Assembly: GCA_020441005.1 (NCBI GenBank)
Contig: JAGRNA010000012.1
Coordinates: forward strand, 1 to 64,000
DNA from: Leptospiraceae bacterium
GTDB taxonomy: Bacteria; Spirochaetota; Leptospiria; Leptospirales; Leptonemataceae
Direction of reading: 5' to 3'
Length of the DNA stretch: 64,000 nt
Shown here piece after piece: positions 46,283 through 54,391 of this stretch; position 1 is the first letter of the stretch, and the number at the start of each line of letters is the position of its first letter. The position numbers and the translations under genes were made by a program. A model generated the notes under the pieces. The model saw only the letters and a list, made by a program, of their open reading frames with translations. It made no database searches and was not told the origin of the DNA.

Positions 46283-47035
46283 TTAGAGATCAATCTGCCA
46301 GTAGTTCAATTTGTTGCGGCGGTCATAAAAAGCCGCGATCATCATATCCATGCGGTACAGTGCCGTGCGTAGTTGCAGGAACACAAAACGCAGGGCGCGC
46401 AGCTGGACTTCCGGGCTGGTATGATCCAGGGTGCCGCCTTCCTCATAATTGTGGCGGATGGTCTCCATTTCCATGGTCTGGACATTGGGGTAGTACAGGC
46501 GCAGCAATTTGCGGGTATAGTCGTTGTCGTTGTGAATATTGCGTACAAAGGAATCTAGCACAACGCATTCCAGTTTCTTCTCAGTATCATAATGAAATAC
46601 AATCAATTTCTTGGAATTCACATACAGGTTGTTGCGCCACACGCCCGGCACATCTTCCAATACGATCACCTGCTTGGAAGAAAGGGATGGATACAAATTG
46701 ATCAGGGCTTCGTGCTTTTTTTCAATGTCAGCTACGGCGCGCTTGACATTCGAGATTTCAATGCGCAGCAGGCGCTCCATTTCCTGGCGGTATTGGCCTT
46801 CCTGCGGGTTGTTGCCCCAGGTTGTTTTGTAAAATACGGGCACGTCGCTGTCGCCGATATTGGGCTGGTTTTTACGGTTCAGGCAGAGCCGCTTTTTATC
46901 GACTCGCTTGCTTTCGTCACTGGTGTTGGTTGTTGAGTCGCTGGGATCTTCCTGGGCACGCAGCGGGATGATCAGTGTGCCTGCCAGCAGGGCGATCAAA
47001 AGACTGACGGCAATAGTAACTCGCGATGATTTCAT
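46283..47035 (-). CDS. Secreted protein of unknown function
   Basis: 250 residues. The signal peptide (MKSSRVTIAVSLLIALL ... PLRAQ) predicts export. The mature part starts with a Ser/Thr/Asp-rich linker (25-50) and continues with long helices (about 80-115 and 180-245) flanking a beta segment. Two cysteines lie at about 52 and 154. I do not recognise the family. GAGGAG lies before ATG 47035. The upstream region holds an unusual A/T homopolymer palindrome. Confidence 0.7.
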   Translation of the reverse strand: MKSSRVTIAVSLLIALLAGTLIIPLRAQEDPSDSTTNTSDESKRVDKKRLCLNRKNQPNIGDSDVPVFYKTTWGNNPQEGQYRQEMERLLRIEISNVKRAVADIEKKHEALINLYPSLSSKQVIVLEDVPGVWRNNLYVNSKKLIVFHYDTEKKLECVVLDSFVRNIHNDNDYTRKLLRLYYPNVQTMEMETIRHNYEEGGTLDHTSPEVQLRALRFVFLQLRTALYRMDMMIAAFYDRRNKLNYWQIDL

Positions 47036-47160
47036 TGCATGTGACTCCTCTGCGTAATAATCGGAAACTGTGACTATATAAATTGAAGTGTCACCAAAAA
47101 AAAACCGGTTTTTTCGAAAAAAAACAACAGAAAAAAGCCCTGATTGCCGACAGCCATTTC

Positions 47161-47571
47161 TCAAGAGCCGGTTGGATCATAGGTTTGCAGGCCGCAATTG
47201 CGCAGCACAGTGGCATAGAGCCCAATAAACCAGGAGGGATTGCTGCTTGAGTTCAGGTCCAGATTGCAGGGTACGGCCATCAACAAAAGCGAGCAGACTT
47301 CCACGCTGCTCTGCGTGTACATGGGCTGATCTAGCAGGGTGGGGATGGTGTAATTGATGCCGTAGAGCATGGCATAATAGTTGCCTGGGCAAACGGAGCT
47401 GTTGATCAAAAGACCGTTTTGCAACTGGGCAATAGCAGCCTTGCGATCAATCAGGGTCTCGCCGGACACCAGGCTATTGACTTCCTCTCCCATCCAGGAA
47501 CATTGCAGTCCGGCTAAAACTAATACGGCGAACAGGCCTGTGGCCCGGATCCTTGCACCCCAAAAACGCAT
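47161..47571 (-). CDS. Small lipoprotein of unknown function
   Basis: 136 residues. The signal ends in VLAGLQCS, a loose lipobox of the spirochaete type. The mature chain has four further cysteines (in SSVCPGN, VEVCSLL, AVPCNL and RNCGLQ), probably two disulfides. The ATG at 47571 has AAAGGTG upstream; a GTG three codons earlier is possible. It may be co-transcribed with the secreted gene 125 bp downstream. It looks like a lineage-specific surface lipoprotein. Confidence 0.65.
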   Translation of the reverse strand: MRFWGARIRATGLFAVLVLAGLQCSWMGEEVNSLVSGETLIDRKAAIAQLQNGLLINSSVCPGNYYAMLYGINYTIPTLLDQPMYTQSSVEVCSLLLMAVPCNLDLNSSSNPSWFIGLYATVLRNCGLQTYDPTGS

Positions 47572-47788
47572 CAGGTTCACCTTTCCGGTTGCAGAATCGC
47601 TGTCGACCGACTTTTAACGGATCCTGGCTGGATCGTACGGTGCCTCGACAGGTCCGCGATCCATGCACAGGGGCCCCGGCCTGGTGCGACCTGGCGCCGC
47701 ACTGCCAGCCAGTTTGCTTTTGAATCGGGGTATGGTGCTGAACGATTGGGGCTATGCGGCGTAAGCAGTCCAACCTGGCCGGTCACCA

Positions 47789-48766
47789 TTAGAAAGCACT
47801 TAAAAAGCTGGCTGCATCAAAGTAGAGGATCAGAATCAGCGATCCGATTCCAATAAACAACCACAGGCCGATTGCGGCCAACAAGGGCCGGAATCCGACC
47901 GTTTGCAGGTCTTCAATCGTCAGCCCGAGTCCGACCAAAAACAGGATGCCGATCATTAGATGCTTGCCAGTCAATGCTAGCCACGCCCACAACTCGTGCC
48001 AGGCGGGCAGGTAGCTGGCCAGCAGGGATGCCGCCACAAATCCGGCTAAAAAATAGGGCAACCGCGCTTTGCCGGCGGATTTGTGCATACGGGCCATCAC
48101 AAAGGCGAGCGGTAAAATCCACAGAGCGCGGGTCAGTTTGACAGTTGTACCAATGGCGGCCGCTTCCTGGCCATAGCTGACAGTTGCCCCGACCACGCTA
48201 CTAGTGTCATGAATGGCGATGGCGGCCCATAGGCCAAATTGCTGCTGGCTCATGTGTAGCATTTTGCCCAAAGGTGGAAAAATCAAAAGGGCGACCGCGT
48301 TCAGGATAAAGACAATGCCCATTGAAACCGCTATCTGGGTAGCACTGGCCTGGATTGCCGGAGCGATGGCTGCGATGGCGCTCCCGCCGCAGATCGCGGT
48401 GCCGCTGCTGATCAGAGTAGACAACTTTTGGTCCAGGCGAAAAAGCCGGCCGAGCAAAAAACCGAATAGCAGTACTGCGCTGATCGTTACCGCGGTCAGA
48501 GGAATGGAGCTGCGGCCGACCTTGAAGACGGTTGCAATTTGTAATTGAAAGCCCAGTAGCACAACGGCGATCTGGAGCAGAAACTTGCCGGCCTTGACCG
48601 CTCCCTTTTTGTCCGATTGGCGGAAAAGCAGCGCGAGCGCCAAACCGGCCACTAGACCGATTGCGGGCGATATGGCGGTCATGGACAGACCCAACGCAGT
48701 CGCCACCCAAAGTACGGTGGCTGGTTGGCGCTGAAGGGAACGGAGTTGATCTAGGCACCAATGCAT
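47789..48766 (-). CDS. YeiH/UPF0324-family exporter
   Basis: 325 residues with about ten membrane segments. VVLLGFQLQIATV, SSGTAICGGSAIAAIAPA, AAIAIHDTSSVVGAT and LTRALWILPLAF are the conserved helices of YeiH-type proteins, which are annotated as putative sulfate exporters with little direct evidence. It starts 18 bp after the ferredoxin gene, so the two are one transcript. Confidence 0.85.
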   Translation of the reverse strand: MHWCLDQLRSLQRQPATVLWVATALGLSMTAISPAIGLVAGLALALLFRQSDKKGAVKAGKFLLQIAVVLLGFQLQIATVFKVGRSSIPLTAVTISAVLLFGFLLGRLFRLDQKLSTLISSGTAICGGSAIAAIAPAIQASATQIAVSMGIVFILNAVALLIFPPLGKMLHMSQQQFGLWAAIAIHDTSSVVGATVSYGQEAAAIGTTVKLTRALWILPLAFVMARMHKSAGKARLPYFLAGFVAASLLASYLPAWHELWAWLALTGKHLMIGILFLVGLGLTIEDLQTVGFRPLLAAIGLWLFIGIGSLILILYFDAASFLSAF

Positions 48767-48784
48767 TGGATCTGACCGGGCGCC

Positions 48785-49492
48785 TCAGGCATCCTGGATT
48801 TCAATGGCCGGCACAAAGGCCGGACAGACTGCCACACATTGACCGCAACCGATGCAATCAGCCGTAATCTGCGGCAGCTGACCGCGTGGATGATGAACTG
48901 CGCCGGGCACTGGACAGACTTGTTGACACTCCCTGCAGGTTACCGGTTTGCCCGCCGAACTGTGGCGGCGTTGATGGTGATTGGCTGCTGTGTTGACACA
49001 GTTCGCAGCAATTACATGCGCCTGGCCCAATACAGGCCATTCGTCCTCTGGAAAAGCCAGCAGGGCTCCGTCCTTACAGGCCTGTACGCAAGGGTAATCA
49101 ACGCAGAGGTGGCAGGCGATCTGCGCGGTTTGCAGGACTGGCCCGTAGCTGGACTCGGTCCGGAAAATGGACCCGTATGGACAGGCCGTTATACAATCAC
49201 CGCAATTCGTACAGGATGACTGGAAGTCGGCCGGATCGGCCAACGCACCGGGCGGGCGCTGGAATGGAGTGTCCAAAGTCCCATCCGGCGGCACTTCCGC
49301 AGCTGGCAAAATCGTGTTCAGTCCGCGCGGATCCAATAGATTGGCCAGGCCGCTCAGTTGGCGGTCGATGATCGCGCCCACTGGTGACTGGTAGAATTCG
49401 CGCGCCAAATCCCGGACTCCCTTGCTGAAAAAATTTTTGCGGTCCATGAACTTGGTAGATAGCCTGAAAAACCGGAGCCCAATGTCGAGCAT
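48785..49492 (-). CDS. NapG/MauM-like polyferredoxin
   Basis: 235 residues. Iron-sulfur cysteine groups appear as CTNCGDCITACP (about 92), CHLCVDYPCVQAC (about 127), CRECQQVCP (about 185) and CIGCGQCVAVCP (about 215), enough for up to four 4Fe-4S clusters. No Tat signal is visible, so it is probably cytoplasmic. Its redox partner is not in the window. It is divergent from tetR, sharing the palindrome at 49558. Confidence 0.82.
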   Translation of the reverse strand: MLDIGLRFFRLSTKFMDRKNFFSKGVRDLAREFYQSPVGAIIDRQLSGLANLLDPRGLNTILPAAEVPPDGTLDTPFQRPPGALADPADFQSSCTNCGDCITACPYGSIFRTESSYGPVLQTAQIACHLCVDYPCVQACKDGALLAFPEDEWPVLGQAHVIAANCVNTAANHHQRRHSSAGKPVTCRECQQVCPVPGAVHHPRGQLPQITADCIGCGQCVAVCPAFVPAIEIQDA

Positions 49493-49557
49493 TTTGCTCC
49501 CAGGACACGGTGCCTACTGTGATCCGGGTCGGGCACCTGGCACTGCACTTTTTTATT

Positions 49558-49573
49558 GACCGTACGGTCGGTC
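49558..49573. promoter_or_regulatory. TetR-type operator
   Basis: A perfect 12-bp palindrome GACCGTACGGTC (49558-49569) extended by a further GGTC lies 16-31 bp before the tetR start and 66 bp before the divergent ferredoxin start. GACC-N-GGTC palindromes are common sites of TetR/AcrR regulators, so self-control and control of both transcripts is likely. Confidence 0.7.
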
Positions 49574-49588
49574 ATAATTAAATCGACT

Positions 49589-50254
49589 ATGGCCCCAAGG
49601 GTGGTTGACAAGCAACAAAAAAAGCAGGCCATCTTGATGGCGGCAGCAACTGTATTTGCCCAAAATGGCTATCATGCCAGTAGAATGCAGCAAATTGCCA
49701 GCGCGGCCGGTATCGGCAAGGGCACAGTCTATGAATATTATAAAAGCAAGGATGAGCTGTTAATCGGTCTGTATGAGCTGGTCTTTCTGGGATTTGATAA
49801 ACAAATTCACGCCCCTGATCTTGATCGTTTGCCTGCGCGGGAACAGATACTGGCGAGTCTGGAAAAGCTGGTTGCTGATCTGGATGAGTTCATCGGCCTG
49901 TTGCCCGTGTTCCTGGAAACCTTTATCAATCAGGATCTGCGCCAGCGCTTGCAACTGGACACCTATCTAAAGACCTGGCTGGATCACTTTACGAAATTTT
50001 TTATGACTTTGATGGAAAGAGGTCAGCAGGAAGGCAGTATTCGTACGGATATTCATCCACGGGCCCTGAGTCGAGTCATCATCAGTATGTTGGATGGCTT
50101 TGGTTTGCACTACTACCTTTTTCAGCCGGATGCCAGGTTGTTGCAAGCGCAACAAAAAGAGCTGTTGGGAATGATCGCAGACCGATTGCGCCCGCCTGGC
50201 GCCAGGCAGGAACGATCCGGGCCGGGGGTTGTCCGGGACAGGAGGAATCAATGA
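49589..50254 (+). CDS. TetR/AcrR-family transcriptional regulator
   Basis: 221 residues. The N-terminal helix-turn-helix is clear (AILMAAATVFAQNGYHASRMQ ... GKGTVYEYYKSKDELL), and the C-terminal ~150 residues form the ligand pocket and dimer part. It is first in a cassette of envelope transport genes, with its stop overlapping the next start (ATGA). It probably represses the cassette until it binds a lipid-like or hydrophobic ligand, which is inference. Confidence 0.92.
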   Translation: MAPRVVDKQQKKQAILMAAATVFAQNGYHASRMQQIASAAGIGKGTVYEYYKSKDELLIGLYELVFLGFDKQIHAPDLDRLPAREQILASLEKLVADLDEFIGLLPVFLETFINQDLRQRLQLDTYLKTWLDHFTKFFMTLMERGQQEGSIRTDIHPRALSRVIISMLDGFGLHYYLFQPDARLLQAQQKELLGMIADRLRPPGARQERSGPGVVRDRRNQ

Positions 50255-51033
50255 AATCCATGGTCCAAAAGAGACAGATACCGATTACGAGCCCGCTCCG
50301 GTGGACGCTGGTCTGCGCTATCGCCTGGTTACCTGTTGCCGGGCTACAGGCCGAGGTGTCGGCCAAAGAGATTATTAAAAAGGTAGAAGAGAATTTAAGG
50401 GGCAAGGCCTCCGTCGGGGAAATGCTGCTGGTTGTGCAGAAGGACTTTGTGCGTAAAATGCTGATTCAAAGCTGGGATGATCGGGCGGGGGATCGATTTT
50501 TCTTAAAGATTGTCAAACCGCAAAAAGACGCCGGCATACGCTTTCTAAAGGATAAGGGCAACATGTGGCAGTACTTGCCGCGGCTAGGCAAAGAAATCCA
50601 GATCGAAGGATCCTTGATGCAGAATGCGTGGATGGGCTCGGATTTTTCGAATGATGATTTGATGAAAAGCTCCTCTTTGACAGACGACTACAACCATAGC
50701 TTTCAAAAGGCAGCCCACGCGGATGAATGGAATATTCGCCTGGTGCCCCGGCCGGCGGCGGCTGTTATTTGGAAGCACATTGATGCCCGTATACGCCAGA
50801 GCGACGGAATGCCTCTGGAATATCGCTTTTACGATCAGCAAAATCGCTTGAAGAAACTGCAAGAGTTTTCCAGTTTTGAAGTCATGGGCGGTCGCAAAAT
50901 TCCCACCCTGATGAAAATGACCACCCTGATCAAAGGAAATGTGCAATCCACCACCTATCTCAAGTTTGTGCGGATTGAATTCAGGGAAGCGCTGGATTCG
51001 GCTATTTTTTCGAAAGCCAATCTGAAACGTTAG
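50251..51033 (+). CDS. Periplasmic outer-membrane lipoprotein-sorting-like protein (COG2834 type)
   Basis: 260 residues. The signal peptide ends GLQAE. The mature chain matches LolA/LolB-fold proteins of the lipoprotein-sorting type: MLLVVQKDFVRKMLIQSWD, KDAGIRFLKDKGNMWQYLP, and RKIPTLMKMT. The fold has a half-barrel that carries an acyl chain. It likely receives cargo from the ABC permeases and hands it to the barrel. ATG overlaps the tetR stop; the first permease follows by 7 bp. Confidence 0.82.
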   Translation: MKSMVQKRQIPITSPLRWTLVCAIAWLPVAGLQAEVSAKEIIKKVEENLRGKASVGEMLLVVQKDFVRKMLIQSWDDRAGDRFFLKIVKPQKDAGIRFLKDKGNMWQYLPRLGKEIQIEGSLMQNAWMGSDFSNDDLMKSSSLTDDYNHSFQKAAHADEWNIRLVPRPAAAVIWKHIDARIRQSDGMPLEYRFYDQQNRLKKLQEFSSFEVMGGRKIPTLMKMTTLIKGNVQSTTYLKFVRIEFREALDSAIFSKANLKR

Positions 51034-51040
51034 AGCAATT

Positions 51041-52405
51041 ATGATCCGGCTGGCTCTTCGCAATGTATGGCGCAACCGGCGCCGAACCATGGTGACATTG
51101 CTGCTGTTTGTAATCGGCAGCTTTCTGGTGGTTGTATTTCGCTTTGTCGCCTTTGGCGTGCATCAGGATATGATCTGGCATACCGTGGGCCTCAAAACCG
51201 GCTATCTAGAACTGGCCGCGTATGGCTGGCCCGTCAATCACGATTTGACGCGGGCCATGACGGTCGAACCCGGCTTGCTAAGAGAACTGGCCGATACTAG
51301 CGGTGTCCGGATTCTGGCGCGACGTCTGCAAGGGCCGGGGTTAGTGAATCATCGTCAAAGTTCGCGGCTGGTAAATATTCGCGGGTATGACTGGTCAGTG
51401 GAACGGCAAATCACCACCCTGGACTCAAAAATCAGGCAAGGCCGTTATGGTCGTTTGCCCGCGGACGCCCTGGTTGGCCAGCAATTGGCCCGTCAGCTGG
51501 GATTGGAAATCGGTTCCGAATTGGCATTGATCGCATCGCAACTGGATGGCTCCATCGGGTCTGTCCAGGTCCAGGTGAGCGGAATCTACCGGGCGGCGGA
51601 TATGGAACTGGATACAGCTACGGTTGTCATCTCCCTGGAAAGAGCGCGCGAGTTGTTTGCACCAGACGTGAAACTGGCGGCGAACAATACGGATTTATCG
51701 TTCCTGCAGTCTCATGATTTAAGTGCAGCGGACATTGACCAATTGTTCGATGTGACTACAAGTGCGGCCCAGGTAGAGCGCTATACATCGATCGGCCTCG
51801 GCGTGGGCGACTATCGGCAGGCTGAAAAAGTGTATCAAGAGCTAAGGCGCTCTTATGCTCCGCCGGTCCGGGATGGAGCCGTTGCGGCAGAAGATTCCAA
51901 AATCTATGCTCCGGTAATTTATTTTTGGGATCAGTTAAATCCCGGTATTGTTCAGCTGGTATGGCTGGATCAGGTGCAGGGTGAAATGCTGATCGGTTTT
52001 TTACTTCTGATTCTGGCTGCCGGCGTTTTCAATAATGTGCAAATGTCCATCCAGGAACGCCAGCGCGAGTTTGGTATTATGCTGGCAATGGGAACGCGCC
52101 AATGGACCATTGTGCTGCAGTTATTTGCCGAAATGCTGTTTGTGCTGGTGCCTGCCACCGCACTGGGCCTGCTGCTGGGTTCCCTCTTGAGTCAATACTG
52201 GCATGTTCACCCGATTGTATTTAGTGGCGAATATGCCGAGGCGTATCTGGATATGGGTTTTCAGCCGCGCATTACCGCCATTGTGGATCCCGGTGAGTTG
52301 TGGATAGCGCTTGCCAGCCTGCTCGTCCCCGCCTGGATTTTTACCGGTCTGGCTTGCCGACGCGTCTTTCGCTTGAGTCCGGTACAAATTATTAACACAA
52401 TTTAG
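51041..52405 (+). CDS. FtsX/LolC-type ABC permease, first copy
   Basis: 454 residues. One helix near 15-40, a periplasmic MacB-like domain (about 45-300), and three C-terminal helices (about 310-335, 360-385, 420-440) form the standard FtsX layout. LAMGTRQWTIVLQLFAEM is the conserved coupling region. It transfers substrate mechanically from inner membrane to periplasm. It starts 7 bp after the sorting protein gene and ends 4 bp before the second permease. Confidence 0.88.
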   Translation: MIRLALRNVWRNRRRTMVTLLLFVIGSFLVVVFRFVAFGVHQDMIWHTVGLKTGYLELAAYGWPVNHDLTRAMTVEPGLLRELADTSGVRILARRLQGPGLVNHRQSSRLVNIRGYDWSVERQITTLDSKIRQGRYGRLPADALVGQQLARQLGLEIGSELALIASQLDGSIGSVQVQVSGIYRAADMELDTATVVISLERARELFAPDVKLAANNTDLSFLQSHDLSAADIDQLFDVTTSAAQVERYTSIGLGVGDYRQAEKVYQELRRSYAPPVRDGAVAAEDSKIYAPVIYFWDQLNPGIVQLVWLDQVQGEMLIGFLLLILAAGVFNNVQMSIQERQREFGIMLAMGTRQWTIVLQLFAEMLFVLVPATALGLLLGSLLSQYWHVHPIVFSGEYAEAYLDMGFQPRITAIVDPGELWIALASLLVPAWIFTGLACRRVFRLSPVQIINTI

Positions 52406-52409
52406 GGAT

Positions 52410-53699
52410 ATGAGTAATCTGAATCGTCTATATGAACTGATTGTCAAACCGGTCTGGCGTAATGTGCTCCGACAGCCTGGCCGATCCTTGTTGGTTGTTT
52501 CGGCTGCCTTCTTTGGCAGCCTGGGGATCCTGTTTATGCTGGCTACGATCAACGCGTTCTTCTATTCGATGGTGCACCTGACGATTGATGCCGGTATTGG
52601 TCATGTGCAATTGCGCCCGGCCGGGTATGCCCGAAGTCGTCAAAACGGCCTTTTCTTGTCCAGCGCTGGAATGCCTGCTTTACAAGCCCGATTTAGCGCT
52701 CTGGATCCAGGTGTGCATTACGCCCCCCGGCTGGAGCGCGAAGGTCTGCTGCAGAGCGGCAGTGCCAGTCAGGGGGTTCAACTGATCGGTATAGATCCAG
52801 AGCGCGAGAATCGTGTCAGCATCTTTCACGAATGGGTTCAGCAGGGTTCATTGCTGGATGAGCGCCAATTGCAAGCAAATGCGCCATTGTATCGCTTCGG
52901 GATTCCGCTTGTGATTGGACGCGAAAATGCTCGCAAGCTGGAGGTTGATCCAGGAGATAGTCTGGTCGTCAGTATTACTGATGAGCGCGGCAATTTCAAA
53001 TCAAAACGGGCGATTGTCGCCGGCATTTTTGCATCCCCCTCGCTGGACATGGACAAATCCATTGCGTTAGTAAGGCAGCAGGATTTGAGCCAGCTTTACA
53101 ATCGAACCGATACACTCCTGAGTTACCTGGTTTTTCGGACTGTTTCTCTGGATGATGCTGCCCGACTCAAGTCAAGCCTGCAAAAAGCTGTCAAGGGCAA
53201 CAATAATGTAGAAGTATTATCTTTTAAGGAATTGGAGCCCGGCATCGTTCAAATCTTTGATATGGCGAATCAATTTCGATTTATCGCCCATTTCATTATG
53301 CTGATCGGGTTTGTGTTGATCCTGTTTGATTCTGTCAGCATGTCCGTTTTTGATCGCATTCGTGAAATAGGCGTGATACGCGCAATCGGCGGTAAAAGAG
53401 CGCACTTGTTCGGTATGGTTCTCCTGGAGGCCTTATTATTGTCTGCCGGGGGGGCCTTGCTGGGGATTGTGGCCGGGTCCGCGCTCTGCGCCTGGTTCTA
53501 TTTCAGTGGTCTGGATTTGGGTAGTATGGCCAGCGGACTGGCGACAATGGGCATGGGTAGTGTGATTTATCCTTATTTAACCCTGGGAGATATTCTGGAG
53601 ACCCTGGGCGTTACAGCGCTGGTTTCTGGGCTGGCTGCAATCTATCCTGGAGTGAAAGCCGTGCGCATCCAGCCGGTCCGGGCAATTTATAATCGTTAA
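52410..53699 (+). CDS. FtsX/LolC-type ABC permease, second copy
   Basis: 429 residues with the same plan: helix near 22-45, periplasmic domain (about 50-290), three helices at the end. SVFDRIREIGVIRAIGGKRAHLFGMVLLEAL is, in its middle, the usual coupling motif (EIGVIRAIGGKR). Together with the first copy it would make a LolC/LolE-like heterodimer. It is followed by the ATPase after 16 bp. Confidence 0.88.
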   Translation: MSNLNRLYELIVKPVWRNVLRQPGRSLLVVSAAFFGSLGILFMLATINAFFYSMVHLTIDAGIGHVQLRPAGYARSRQNGLFLSSAGMPALQARFSALDPGVHYAPRLEREGLLQSGSASQGVQLIGIDPERENRVSIFHEWVQQGSLLDERQLQANAPLYRFGIPLVIGRENARKLEVDPGDSLVVSITDERGNFKSKRAIVAGIFASPSLDMDKSIALVRQQDLSQLYNRTDTLLSYLVFRTVSLDDAARLKSSLQKAVKGNNNVEVLSFKELEPGIVQIFDMANQFRFIAHFIMLIGFVLILFDSVSMSVFDRIREIGVIRAIGGKRAHLFGMVLLEALLLSAGGALLGIVAGSALCAWFYFSGLDLGSMASGLATMGMGSVIYPYLTLGDILETLGVTALVSGLAAIYPGVKAVRIQPVRAIYNR

Positions 53700-53715
53700 C
53701 CAGGGAGTCTTGTAT

Positions 53716-54384
53716 ATGAAACTTGTTCAAATAATTGATTTATTCAAAAGTTTTCAACAGGGTGAGCTGCAAATTCAGGCTTTACGGGGCTTGAGCATGG
53801 ATATGGAAGAGGGAGAATTCAGCGCCCTGGTGGGGCCATCCGGATCCGGTAAAACCACGCTGATGAATTGCCTTGGTGCGCTGGATCGGCCAGACCGCGG
53901 CAGCATTCAGGTGGGCATACAGAGGCTGGGCGAACTTAAACAGAATGAATTGAGCGATTTTCGTTTACATCAGATTGGTTTTGTCTTTCAGGCCTACAAC
54001 CTGCTGCCGGTTCTGACGGCCCTGGAGAATGTGGAGTACGTATTAATCTTGCAAGGGGTGCAGAAAAAAGAAAGAATGCAGCGTGCAAAGCAGATCCTGA
54101 GCGATGTTGGTCTCGCGGATCTAGGCGATCGTTTTCCGCGTCAACTCTCAGGCGGGCAGCAGCAACGGGTAGCGGTGGCGCGCGCACTGGTTTCCCGGCC
54201 CCGGATCGTCCTGGCTGATGAACCCACCGCGAACCTGGATAGCGAGAATACAGGTCGCTTGCTCGATATTATGGAAGAAATGTGCGATCGCTATCAAACG
54301 GCTTTCCTGTTCAGTACGCATGACGATCGAGTGGTGCAGCGGGCCAGACGGGTGATATTACTCAAGGATGGCCAGGTCCAGTAA
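53716..54384 (+). CDS. LolD/MacB-type ABC ATPase
   Basis: 222 residues. Walker A GPSGSGKTT, Q-loop FVFQAYNLLP, signature LSGGQQQR, Walker B VLADEPTANLD and H-loop STHDD are all intact. It powers the two permeases. The ATG at 53716 is preferred to a TTG two codons before; GGGAG lies upstream. Its end sits 7 bp before the barrel start. Confidence 0.92.
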   Translation: MKLVQIIDLFKSFQQGELQIQALRGLSMDMEEGEFSALVGPSGSGKTTLMNCLGALDRPDRGSIQVGIQRLGELKQNELSDFRLHQIGFVFQAYNLLPVLTALENVEYVLILQGVQKKERMQRAKQILSDVGLADLGDRFPRQLSGGQQQRVAVARALVSRPRIVLADEPTANLDSENTGRLLDIMEEMCDRYQTAFLFSTHDDRVVQRARRVILLKDGQVQ

Positions 54385-54391
54385 TACTTGT

